Positions 14,149 through 20,801 of a stretch of DNA of 21,918 nucleotides are shown here, piece after piece; the stretch's first letter is position 1; each line of letters opens with the position of its first letter. Under the pieces are notes generated by a model, which saw only the letters and a list, made by a program, of their open reading frames with translations, was not told where the DNA came from and did no database searches. Source of the stretch: Candidatus Woesearchaeota archaeon (GTDB lineage Archaea; Nanobdellota; Nanobdellia; Woesearchaeales; SM23-78); contig JAHWIP010000053.1 of NCBI GenBank assembly GCA_019322375.1, positions 1 to 21,918 on the forward strand, written 5' to 3'. Made by a program: the position numbers and the translations under genes.

Positions 14149-15456
14149 CTACCTCCCATTCCCATTAAGAAAGCTTCTTAGTATTATACATTCATCTCTT
14201 TGAGATTTTTTGATTTTTCTTAATGCTTTTACTTCTATCTGTCTTATCCTTTCCTTGCTTCGGCCATACATTTTTCCTATATCCTCAAGTGTGTGTGTGT
14301 TGTCTACACCTATGCCAAATCTGAGTTTAAGAACAGTGGCTTCTCTTTCACTCAAAGTATCAAGGGCTCCATAAATAGCTTTAACCAAATCTCTGTTTTG
14401 GATTAAGTCAAGAGGAGAAGGGGTTTTTTTATCCTCAACAAAGTATCCAAAAGCGGTTTTGTTTTTATCATTACCATTACCATTATTATTTATTTCATGG
14501 TCAAGAGATACTGGTTCTTGATGAACTATTCCTAAGAGTTTTTTTACATTTTTTTCTGGTTTATTCATCTTAAAAGCAATCTCTTCTGTTGTTGGCTCTT
14601 TTCCTATCTCTTGGATTAAATGTTTTGACACTCTTTTAGTTTTTATAACATCTTCAACTATATGAACAGGAATTCGTATGTTTCGACTCTGCTCAGCTAA
14701 GGCTCTTAAAATAGAATGTCTTATCCACCAGGGTGCATATGTTGCAAATCTATATCCTTTTTTATATTCAAATCTTTCAACAGATGTTATTAGCCCTATA
14801 TTTCCTTCCTGGACCAAGTCCTCGTAAGACAAGCCACAGCCTAAATATTTTTTAACAATACTAATAACTAAAGGTAAATTATCTTTTGTAACAGATTTAT
14901 TGTTTGTTTGAATCTTGTTCTTATTATTATCTATGTCTTCTATTTTTTGAACAAGTTGGTTAAAACTCATGCCTACGCTCTTTTCAAGGGCTCTTTCTTT
15001 TTCTGCGTAATCTTTTTTTGCTTTCTTAATCTTATTAACACGATTCTTTAAATCATTTACAAATTTATCATATACATTGTTTTTAAAACCAATTCTTTTA
15101 ACAAGAACAAGGGTTTTATCTTTTTGCCCATTTCCTTTGTAATTGCCATTGTTATTAACTATTTTTTCCAAAAGCGATATCACTCTTTTAGTCTCTTGTT
15201 TTCTATCTTTATTACTGCGAAGATGCTTTTTAACAAGAGACTCTATATTAACACTTCCAGAGCATAATCCATCATTAAATTCTGTCAGATAATCAAGAAA
15301 CAAAGGTATCTGGCAAACAGAACTTATAATCTTATTTTTACAACGCTCAATCTCATTATAGTTTTTTCTAAGTCTTTCACTTCGCAGGTATTCTTTTGAA
15401 TACGGTTTTTCTGGATTATGATATCTATTAGTGCTGTTTGCTTTCAAAATAACCAC
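14149..15456 (-). CDS. Bacterial-type sigma-70 RNA polymerase sigma factor
   Basis: A 435-residue, full-length group 1-like sigma factor. Residues 36-85 resemble sigma region 1.2 and its linker; 160-190 resemble the segment before region 2 (GMSFNQLVQKIEDI). Region 2 (191-265) is striking: LVISIVKKYLGCGLSYEDL, VQEGNIGLITSVERFEYKKG, YRFATYAPWWIRHSILRAL, RNIRIPVHIVEDV, with all the aromatic promoter-melting residues. Region 3 (272-320) has IQEIGKEPTTEEIA and EPVSLD. Region 4 (357-430) has TLSEREATVLKLRFGIG and the helix-turn-helix TLEDIGKMYGRSKERIRQIE, then ALRKI and LRSFL. In region 2.4 the Gln/Thr pair of E. coli (437/440) is His247/Leu250. An Asn-rich insert lies at 322-332. The start is GTG with a TATA centred 29.5 nt upstream (leaderless); a TTG at 15447 is the alternative. 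It is unexpected in an archaeon, sits between spt5 and L11, and is presumably of bacterial origin. Confidence 0.97.
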   Translation of the reverse strand: MVILKANSTNRYHNPEKPYSKEYLRSERLRKNYNEIERCKNKIISSVCQIPLFLDYLTEFNDGLCSGSVNIESLVKKHLRSNKDRKQETKRVISLLEKIVNNNGNYKGNGQKDKTLVLVKRIGFKNNVYDKFVNDLKNRVNKIKKAKKDYAEKERALEKSVGMSFNQLVQKIEDIDNNKNKIQTNNKSVTKDNLPLVISIVKKYLGCGLSYEDLVQEGNIGLITSVERFEYKKGYRFATYAPWWIRHSILRALAEQSRNIRIPVHIVEDVIKTKRVSKHLIQEIGKEPTTEEIAFKMNKPEKNVKKLLGIVHQEPVSLDHEINNNGNGNDKNKTAFGYFVEDKKTPSPLDLIQNRDLVKAIYGALDTLSEREATVLKLRFGIGVDNTHTLEDIGKMYGRSKERIRQIEVKALRKIKKSQRDECIILRSFLNGNGR

Positions 15457-15481
15457 TCCTCAAGAAATAATGTATTAGAAA

Positions 15482-15489
15482 TATATAAA
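15482..15489 (-). promoter_or_regulatory. Archaeal TATA box of the sigma-factor gene
   Basis: TTTATATA preceded by GAAAAGA (BRE-like) on the minus strand, centre 29.5 nt before the GTG. The sigma gene therefore appears to be read from a TBP/TFB promoter, separately from spt5. Confidence 0.6.
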
Positions 15490-15510
15490 TCTTTTCAATA
15501 AATAAGAATT

Positions 15511-16344
15511 TTACTTTTCTTTTCCTTCCTCACTCTCCCTTCTAATAACCCTGACAGCATCCATTTTTACTGTGATTGGGATAGGAACAGCTGCCTCTAA
15601 TAACTCAACCACCACTTCTTCTTTTGCCCTGTCAATACGAGTAATCTTGCACTTCTCCCTCTTGAAAGGACCGCTAATGATTTCTGCAATGTCATTCTTC
15701 TGGATGTTCATCTCTTTTTTTACTTGTTCCAGCATGTGCTCTATTTCACTGTACTGAATGATGTTTGGCAAGAGTCCGCGGGCATAAGGAACTCCAAAAG
15801 CTGCTTGCTCTGCATCACCCCTGTTGCCTGCTTCTAAGAATATATATCCTCTCATGCCATGAGGCCTGATAATAGAATACACTGCTAGTTTTTTTCTTGC
15901 AGCATTACTACTCACAAAATCCATGACCTGGTCCTCTCTGTTGGCAGTTGTTCTAAGAGCATAAATCTTGGCTTTATCAGAATCTTCAGTTATTTCTGCC
16001 TCTGCTTTGGGTTCTTCTTTAGGCTTGCTCAAAGACTTGTTTTTGGCACTCAAAGGCTCTGCCTTTGATGTTTCTTTCTCTTTTTTCTTTACTTCAGATT
16101 TTTTTTCTTTCTCTTCCTTCTTTTCTTTCTTCTTTTTCTTTGGCTTTCTCTTCTTAACTTTTATCAGGCTTAGCTCTTCACCAAGGTCTTTTTCCTCTGC
16201 AGGAATTTCTTCTTCACCTGCTTCTTCTATTCTGGCTTTTTTCTCTTCTTCCTCTTGTTTCATCATGGCCAGGTATTCGTCTTCTTTGGGCTCTTCTTTC
16301 ATCTCTTCTTCCTGCACTTCTTCTTTTTTAACTTCTTCAGCCAT
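15511..16344 (-). CDS. spt5: Transcription elongation factor Spt5 (NusG) with long charged N-terminus
   Basis: An elongation factor that binds the clamp coiled coil of RNA polymerase through its NGN domain and raises processivity. The first ~120 residues are an unusual Glu/Lys-rich low-complexity extension. The NGN domain follows, from AKIYALRTTANREDQVMDFV through YSIIRPHGMRGYIFLEA to VKKEMNIQK, and then a KOW domain: NDIAEIISGPFKREKCKITR, VVVELLEAAVPIPITV. The total is 277 residues against about 150 in most archaea. The start at 16344 (MAEEVKKEE) has GAGGT upstream that overlaps the secE stop, so secE and spt5 are probably translationally coupled. Confidence 0.94.
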   Translation of the reverse strand: MAEEVKKEEVQEEEMKEEPKEDEYLAMMKQEEEEKKARIEEAGEEEIPAEEKDLGEELSLIKVKKRKPKKKKKEKKEEKEKKSEVKKKEKETSKAEPLSAKNKSLSKPKEEPKAEAEITEDSDKAKIYALRTTANREDQVMDFVSSNAARKKLAVYSIIRPHGMRGYIFLEAGNRGDAEQAAFGVPYARGLLPNIIQYSEIEHMLEQVKKEMNIQKNDIAEIISGPFKREKCKITRIDRAKEEVVVELLEAAVPIPITVKMDAVRVIRRESEEGKEK

Positions 16345-16354
16345 TATTACAACC

Positions 16355-16534
16355 TCAACCAAGAATTATCTGCTTGATAAAACTAAGAATAAAACCTATC
16401 AGGCCTATAACAAGTATTCCAAGCCCAGAAACCTTAACAATGGTTAAGAATTCCTGCTTATCAGGCTTCTTAGTAACTCTTAACACTCTTCTGCACTGTA
16501 TCCAAAAATCTTTTAGTTTCCCCCAAATCTTCAT
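16355..16534 (-). CDS. secE: Protein translocase subunit SecE (Sec61 gamma)
   Basis: A 59-residue single-span membrane protein, the gamma subunit of the SecYEG/Sec61 channel. It begins MKIWGKLKDFWIQCRRVLRV, continues KKPDKQEFLTIVKVSGLGI and ends in one hydrophobic helix, IGLIGFILSFIKQIILG. The amphipathic helix with KPDKQEF is the SecE signature. AAGGTGAT sits 6 nt before the ATG. It lies between ftsZ (23-nt gap) and spt5 (10-nt gap), the normal archaeal order. Confidence 0.92.
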   Translation of the reverse strand: MKIWGKLKDFWIQCRRVLRVTKKPDKQEFLTIVKVSGLGILVIGLIGFILSFIKQIILG

Positions 16535-16557
16535 CTTATAATCACCTTAAACAGATT

Positions 16558-17655
16558 TTAATCAACAAACTCTATCCCTAGTTCGTCCTCAATCTCTTTT
16601 TTCTGCTCCTTGCTAACTTCTTTGCTTCTGCCGCCAAGGATTTGGCTGCTCTTAACGCCAGTTACTATTATAAGGGTTCTTATGGTTCCTTCAAGGTCTT
16701 CTGAGATAAGAGCCCCCCATATCAGTCTTGCATCTTCATCAAGCTTCATACTAACAGTTTCAACCACTTTCCTGGCTTCATCAAGGGTCATGTCTTGCCC
16801 ACCAGCCACATTGATTAAGGCGCCATTAGCACCGCTTATATCAACATCAAGCAAAGGGTTTTGTATTGCTTTCTCAACACTTTCAACAGCTCTGTTTTCT
16901 GTGTCAGACTCACCAACACCGATTAATGCAACACCTCCATTACCCATGACTGCTCTTATATCTGCAAAATCAAGGTTTACAAGGCCTGCTCTGGTTACCA
17001 GCTCTGCAACTCCTTTCACACTATTGGTTAGTATCTCATCAGCTACTTTGAAAGCTGTGTGCAAGGGCAGGTCAGGTGCTAATTCCAGCAGTTTATCATT
17101 AGGAATAACAATAAGGGTGTCAACACTCTTTTCAAGCTTTTCCAGGCCCATAACAGCGTTCTCATACCTTCTGTGCCCTTCCATTGCAAAAGGCAGGGTA
17201 ACAACAGCAACTGTTAAGGCTCCAAGCTTTTTTGAGACATCAGCTATTACAGGAGCGCTTCCTGTGCCTGTTCCTCCTCCAAGACCGCAGGTAATGAACA
17301 CCATGTCAGCTCCTGACAGGTGCTGCTTGATTTCATGCTCTGACTCCCTGGCAGCTTCCTCTCCAATCTTTGGAATGCTGCCTGCTCCCAGGCCTTTGGT
17401 AATATCTTTTCCTAGCAATACTTTTTTATCAGCACTAGTGGAAAGCAAATCCTGGGCATCAGTGTTAACAGCAATGGTCTCAGCACCAATAATGCCTACT
17501 TCTGACATTCTGTTGATAGTGTTGTTTCCACCACCGCCTGCACCAACAACTTTTATGGTTGCTTTTTGTTTTGAAAGTAATTCTTCTAATTCTTCATCAA
17601 GCACATTTCTTTGAGCCACATCGCTCATTTCCTTAACATTATCTTCAGCTGACAA
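16558..17655 (-). CDS. ftsZ: Cell-division GTPase FtsZ
   Basis: A tubulin-family GTPase that forms the division ring. 365 residues, beginning with a ~30-residue charged segment. GTP-binding residues are in VVGAGGGGNNTINRM (36-50) and the signature GGGTGTG is at 126-132. The catalytic T7 loop NLDFADIRAVM is at 227-237, supplying the acidic residues for the next subunit. The protein ends ELGIEFVD, resembling the short tail of archaeal FtsZ1. The start is TTG at 17655, supported by GGAGGTG 8 nt upstream and a TATA at 17720-17727. It heads an ftsZ-secE-spt5 operon. Confidence 0.97.
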   Translation of the reverse strand: MSAEDNVKEMSDVAQRNVLDEELEELLSKQKATIKVVGAGGGGNNTINRMSEVGIIGAETIAVNTDAQDLLSTSADKKVLLGKDITKGLGAGSIPKIGEEAARESEHEIKQHLSGADMVFITCGLGGGTGTGSAPVIADVSKKLGALTVAVVTLPFAMEGHRRYENAVMGLEKLEKSVDTLIVIPNDKLLELAPDLPLHTAFKVADEILTNSVKGVAELVTRAGLVNLDFADIRAVMGNGGVALIGVGESDTENRAVESVEKAIQNPLLDVDISGANGALINVAGGQDMTLDEARKVVETVSMKLDEDARLIWGALISEDLEGTIRTLIIVTGVKSSQILGGRSKEVSKEQKKEIEDELGIEFVD

Positions 17656-17719
17656 TTTAAAAACACCTCCATAAATGATAATGAATCCTTTTTCTTATAT
17701 TCTTTCCTGAGTAATGAAG

Positions 17720-17727
17720 TTTATAAA
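17720..17727 (-). promoter_or_regulatory. TATA box of ftsZ-secE-spt5
   Basis: TTTATAAA on the minus strand, overlapping the last codons of the FKBP gene. Its centre is 68.5 nt before the TTG start, leaving a leader of about 42 nt with a strong Shine-Dalgarno. Confidence 0.5.
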
Positions 17728-18536
17728 TCTTTCTTTTCTTTATCCTCTTTTTCTTCTTCTTTTTTCTTCTCTTTTTCTTTTCCTTCTTTTTCTTTTTCCT
17801 TGGCCCCAGCGGCTGTTTTCTTCAAATCTTGATTTGAAGGACCAGAAGATTTGTCTTCTGTTTTATTTTCTTCTTTTTTAAGCTCTTTCTTAACCTCTTC
17901 CTGAGTCTTGAAATCAATGCTTTTCAGCTTGACAAGTTTCTTAATGTTGTCTGCCAAGCCTTTAACAGCTGGTTCTGGAAGCTTAGTCTTGGTTGTGATA
18001 ACAGCTTTATCATCAACTACATCAATATCCTCAAAAGGAACATTCATGAGCTCAAGTAAAGCCTTGGTTTTTTCAAGAGAGTCAGTTACTATTCTTTTTA
18101 CATCAACATCATAAACCAGGTCTTTGCTTGCCAAGGGATGGTTAAAATCAACTATTACTCTGCCACCACCAGCACTCCTCACAATTCCAAGGGTGCCGTC
18201 AACATTTACTTCCAGCCCGACAAAAGGCTTAACATTGTCTTTTTCAAACAGCCTTGCAGGAATAAGTTTTAGCAGCGTAGGAGTCTTCTTGCCAAAAGCA
18301 TGCTCAGCCTTTACCTCAATAGTATATTTCCCAGGGTTCTTGCCGATTAATGCATCATCCAAGCCTTGTATCAAGTGTTTTTCTCCAAGGCAAATAATAA
18401 CTGGCTTGTATTTATATTTAGGAGTATGGATATTGCTGTCCTTGGCCATCTGCTCATCTGTTGTGTCAAAAACAACCTTATCATCCTTTATCCTGCCAGT
18501 ATAATCCAGTTCTACAAAATCTCCCTTCTTAAGCAC
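17721..18536 (-). CDS. FKBP-type peptidyl-prolyl isomerase, long archaeal form
   Basis: A cis-trans prolyl isomerase and chaperone of the long archaeal FKBP class (SlyD-related, with an inserted IF domain). The FKBP part begins GDFVELDYTGRIKDDKVVFD, with ICLGEKHLIQGLDDALIGK and the flap region KYTIEVKAEHAFGKK. The IF domain follows (KLIPARLFEKDNVKPFVGLE), then SAGGGRVIVDFNHPLASKDL, and a C-terminal domain around FEDIDVVDDKAVITTKTKL. The last ~50 residues are a Lys/Glu repeat tail. The start is a GTG with GAGGT 8 nt upstream. Its strong BRE/TATA is at 18607-18621, 74 nt upstream. Confidence 0.95.
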   Translation of the reverse strand: MLKKGDFVELDYTGRIKDDKVVFDTTDEQMAKDSNIHTPKYKYKPVIICLGEKHLIQGLDDALIGKNPGKYTIEVKAEHAFGKKTPTLLKLIPARLFEKDNVKPFVGLEVNVDGTLGIVRSAGGGRVIVDFNHPLASKDLVYDVDVKRIVTDSLEKTKALLELMNVPFEDIDVVDDKAVITTKTKLPEPAVKGLADNIKKLVKLKSIDFKTQEEVKKELKKEENKTEDKSSGPSNQDLKKTAAGAKEKEKEGKEKEKKKEEEKEDKEKKDL

Positions 18537-18606
18537 TTGAATCTACCTCGTAATTATTATTTTAACATTTGAGAAGGTTCTCGTCAATAAAAAGACTATA
18601 GTTCTA

Positions 18607-18621
18607 TTTTTAAATGTTTCG
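18607..18621 (-). promoter_or_regulatory. BRE/TATA promoter of the FKBP gene
   Basis: On the minus strand GCGAAACATTTAAAA joins a BRE-like CGAAAC to a TATA. An inverted repeat, GAGAAGGTTCTC (18571-18582), lies near the predicted start of transcription. Confidence 0.6.
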
Positions 18622-18667
18622 CTTAGTTCAAGGTTTTTATCATTTTAAAATAGTGCTTATAAAAAAA

Positions 18668-18675
18668 TATATAAA
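18668..18675 (+). promoter_or_regulatory. TATA box of the 183-residue unknown gene
   Basis: TATATAAA with its centre 29.5 nt before the ATG at 18701, implying a leaderless mRNA. Confidence 0.6.
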
Positions 18676-18700
18676 CCAAGCTTTTATTCCCTGCTTTAAT

Positions 18701-19252
18701 ATGACTCATAGTGAAATGATGCCTGTTGCTGCAAGAAGAGAACATGTTTCTGTTTCAAAGAAATATTCTATTGAAGAGTCAGGCCTTACAAAACTTATTT
18801 TTGAAAACCTTCCACTAAATTTTACTTTCAGAGAACAAAGCTTTAAGATTAATGAACTTAAAATAGAACAAGGCATGTATAATGAAACCTCAAAAAATAA
18901 AAAAGTAAAAATCAGCTTGCCCTGTTACTTGGTTCATGGTGTTTTAAAGGATGAGAAAGGCTTGGGAAAAGGTTATTTCAAAGGCCCTATTTATCCTAAG
19001 GTGTTTAAACTTAGAGAAGAGATTTGGGTGCTTGGGCACACCCCTTACTTTGATTTTTACTTTGAAATAAGTGGCAAGCCTTATCTTTGTTCTAAAATTG
19101 ATTTTAGCAGTAAAGCCTTAAAAGCAAGAGTAAAAGAAGGCAAAAGTATGGACCCAAAAGAAATAAAACCTGATTTAAGAGCAGGATTAAAACCATTTAA
19201 AATTCCGTCCTTACATAAAAAAGAACTGGTTTATTTTACTAGGGATGGATGA
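18701..19252 (+). CDS. Hypothetical protein, 183 residues
   Basis: Not recognised. It begins MTHSEMMPVAARREHVSVSK and contains FENLPLNFTFREQSFKINEL, a beta-looking KVKISLPCYLVHGVL, and EEIWVLGHTPYFDFYFEISG with a following KPYLCSKIDF. It has a basic C-terminus (KPFKIPSLHKKELVYF), two cysteines, and no signal peptide or membrane helix. The open frame extends 29 codons further upstream, but the TATA-to-ATG spacing fixes the start at 18701. It is followed by a second unknown gene that has its own promoter. Confidence 0.7.
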   Translation: MTHSEMMPVAARREHVSVSKKYSIEESGLTKLIFENLPLNFTFREQSFKINELKIEQGMYNETSKNKKVKISLPCYLVHGVLKDEKGLGKGYFKGPIYPKVFKLREEIWVLGHTPYFDFYFEISGKPYLCSKIDFSSKALKARVKEGKSMDPKEIKPDLRAGLKPFKIPSLHKKELVYFTRDG

Positions 19253-19312
19253 ATATCTTCTTCTTATATAGGTTGATGCCCCTAACGTATAATAGATGTT
19301 TTGTTATAGTAA

Positions 19313-19320
19313 TATTTATA
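19313..19320 (+). promoter_or_regulatory. TATA box of the 352-residue unknown gene
   Basis: TATTTATA with its centre 28.5 nt before the ATG at 19345, implying a leaderless mRNA. Confidence 0.6.
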
Positions 19321-19344
19321 AGTAAGATTATTCTCCCCTGTATA

Positions 19345-20403
19345 ATGAAAACTCAGATTTCAAGAACTCAAGAGGGTAAACCAAAACATTCTCAAAGAAA
19401 GGTAGAGGTGTATGATTTTGAATTAACTTCTAGAATTCCTACAGTTATTCCATCTACTCATTGGTTCTTGTATGAGTTGATGGGTAATGAAGCAAGGACA
19501 ATTATTATGTCTCCAACAGGAGGGGTTGCTAATAAGAGATATGGAAAACCGCTGAATGAATTAGAAAGAGATTCTCCTACTGGAAGCGGTTCTTACTCTG
19601 GAGAAGAGCCTAATAAATTAAAATACACAGAAGAAGATACAGAACGATTCTGGTTATTGAAAAGTTCAGAGTTTAGAAAAGAATTAACTCAAATGGGTTG
19701 GATGATTTTTCCAGAAATTGAAAAACTTGATGAAAGTGATCTAAAGAGATTTGATTTGGGTTTTGGTGATTGGTATCAAAGGAGTTTTTCACTAGCAAAT
19801 CTTGTGAAAGGTATTGAGCTAACAAACGATGAAGGTTTTGATTATGGAAATATTTTGCAAGATTTTAAAGAATTAATGCCTTTTGCAGATAATATAGAAT
19901 TTATTTATAGAGCTCATTCTGATGGGGATGGTTCTTTCTTTCATTTGCCTGTAAAATATAAAGATACTGATTTAATATTAAAGCTAACTGATTTAGAATG
20001 TGTTAGCTCTCCTGAAAAAGGAGAATCAAACACTATGAGAAGACATGCTTTATTTGAAGTTAAATTTTCAGATGACTTCTTAAGTAAACCTCCTGCTTGG
20101 TGGACTGATGACATTTCTGGAAGGATTCTTTCGTTAACAAGAAGCTATTTAGAAAAGCAAGGAATCGAGTCTAAAGTTCGATCAGTTTCTATAGAAAAAG
20201 AGAATAAACTCGATGTTGATATATCCAATAGGGATTATTTTGATAAGGCTTTAGAACCAAACACAGGAATACTTTTAGAGAAAGCATTATCCACAAAACA
20301 ATTTGTTGAAAAAGCAGTCAAGATAGAACATGAGAATTATAAAGTACAACAAACTTCTATTCTTAAAGGAAGAAAGGAAGTCTTGGGCATAGCAGAGCAA
20401 TAA
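19345..20403 (+). CDS. Hypothetical protein, 352 residues
   Basis: Not recognised. It begins MKTQISRTQEGKPKHSQRKV and appears soluble, with mixed alpha/beta content and many aromatic residues (STHWFLYELMGNEARTIIM, FDLGFGDWYQRSFSLANL, KPPAWWTDDISGRILSLTRS). The middle holds IEFIYRAHSDGDGSFFHLPV and a polar, glutamate-rich stretch; the C-terminus is helical and basic. An in-frame start 32 codons upstream exists but precedes the TATA box, so 19345 is preferred. It is the largest gene here without a recognised family, and no neighbour suggests a role. Confidence 0.72.
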   Translation: MKTQISRTQEGKPKHSQRKVEVYDFELTSRIPTVIPSTHWFLYELMGNEARTIIMSPTGGVANKRYGKPLNELERDSPTGSGSYSGEEPNKLKYTEEDTERFWLLKSSEFRKELTQMGWMIFPEIEKLDESDLKRFDLGFGDWYQRSFSLANLVKGIELTNDEGFDYGNILQDFKELMPFADNIEFIYRAHSDGDGSFFHLPVKYKDTDLILKLTDLECVSSPEKGESNTMRRHALFEVKFSDDFLSKPPAWWTDDISGRILSLTRSYLEKQGIESKVRSVSIEKENKLDVDISNRDYFDKALEPNTGILLEKALSTKQFVEKAVKIEHENYKVQQTSILKGRKEVLGIAEQ

Positions 20404-20450
20404 TCAAGTTAATTATTACTTTTTCTACATCTTAATTTTTAAAGAATAAA

Positions 20451-20525
20451 TGCCCCGAGCGGGATTCGAACCCACGTCATCGCCTCGAGAGGGCAATATG
20501 ATTGACCGGACTACACCATCGGGGC
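20451..20525 (-). tRNA. tRNA-Glu (anticodon CUC), no intron
   Basis: A 75-nt cloverleaf. The acceptor GCCCCGA/TCGGGGC pairs perfectly, the anticodon stem is TTGCC/GGCGA with loop CTCTCGA (anticodon CTC), and the T arm is GTGGG-TTCGAAT-CCCGC with discriminator A. CCA is not encoded. The D arm GTGT...TCAT matches archaeal tRNA-Glu. No separate TATA is obvious, so it may be co-transcribed with tRNA-Lys and the DUF6485 gene upstream. Confidence 0.95.
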
Positions 20526-20584
20526 TTCGCTTTGCTCACTCCCAATGAGCATTCAAAAGCAAGTTTTGAATACACCATCGGGGC
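20526..20584. repeat. Duplicated tRNA-Glu 5' end plus two hairpins
   Basis: The first 14 nt of tRNA-Glu (minus-strand GCCCCGATGGTGTA) recur exactly at 20571-20584. Between the copies lie 45 bases consisting largely of two inverted repeats: 20533-20551 (TGCTCA/TGAGCA, 7-nt loop) and 20552-20570 (TTCAAAA/TTTTGAA, loop GCAAG). The arrangement looks like an insertion flanked by a target duplication, or a recombination footprint at the tRNA. Confidence 0.7.
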
Positions 20585-20588
20585 AGAA

Positions 20589-20783
20589 TCATTTATGAAT
20601 CTCAACAAACCTCTTAAAGCTCCTGTCATAACTCTTCTCTACATCATCTGGGAAACAGCATGCTGGCAGCTCGTTCATATCCAGGTGATACTTTAAGCAG
20701 GCACAGCAGTTGCCTTTTCTGCTGCAAGGCTCGTATGAGCAGTTGCAGTGCTTAAGGTTTTGCTGTATGTTTTCGCATTTCAT
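20589..20783 (-). CDS. DUF6485-like small cysteine-rich protein
   Basis: A 64-residue protein with nine cysteines: MKCENIQQNLKHCNCSYEPC, then SRKGNCCACLKYH, ELPACCFPDD, and a final EKSYDRSFKRFVE. This order (CxCxYEPCxRKGxCCxC followed by LPAC-FP and YDRS) is that of a small, probably metal-binding family I know as DUF6485; its function is not known. The ATG lies only 4 nt beyond the 3' end of tRNA-Lys, and the stop is 4 nt before the duplicated tRNA-Glu fragment, so it sits in a tRNA-Lys / mRNA / tRNA-Glu unit. Confidence 0.82.
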   Translation of the reverse strand: MKCENIQQNLKHCNCSYEPCSRKGNCCACLKYHLDMNELPACCFPDDVEKSYDRSFKRFVEIHK

Positions 20784-20801
20784 TGGATGGGCCCAGAGGG
20801 A

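Noticed and set aside
14149..15456. Sigma gene explained by contamination or a chimeric contig
   Set aside because: Both neighbours are archaeal, on the same strand, in their usual relative order, and the gene has an archaeal TATA at the same 29.5-nt spacing as other genes here. Read-level proof is not available to me, so this is a judgement.
16610..17614. Long plus-strand open frame (334 codons) opposite ftsZ
   Set aside because: It is the antisense shadow of a well-conserved FtsZ gene, rich in Ser/Leu with no domain sense and no promoter.
18571..18582. Inverted repeat GAGAAGGTTCTC in the FKBP leader as an operator
   Set aside because: Only 5-bp arms and a single occurrence; noted with the promoter but not supported as a site.
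20526..20584. A 5' intron in tRNA-Glu that would use the upstream 14-nt copy as first exon
   Set aside because: Because the repeat is exact, both halves of any central helix would be the same 4-mer, and none that fits the cut position is self-complementary. Pairings around the hairpin also fail. The downstream copy alone gives a perfect tRNA.
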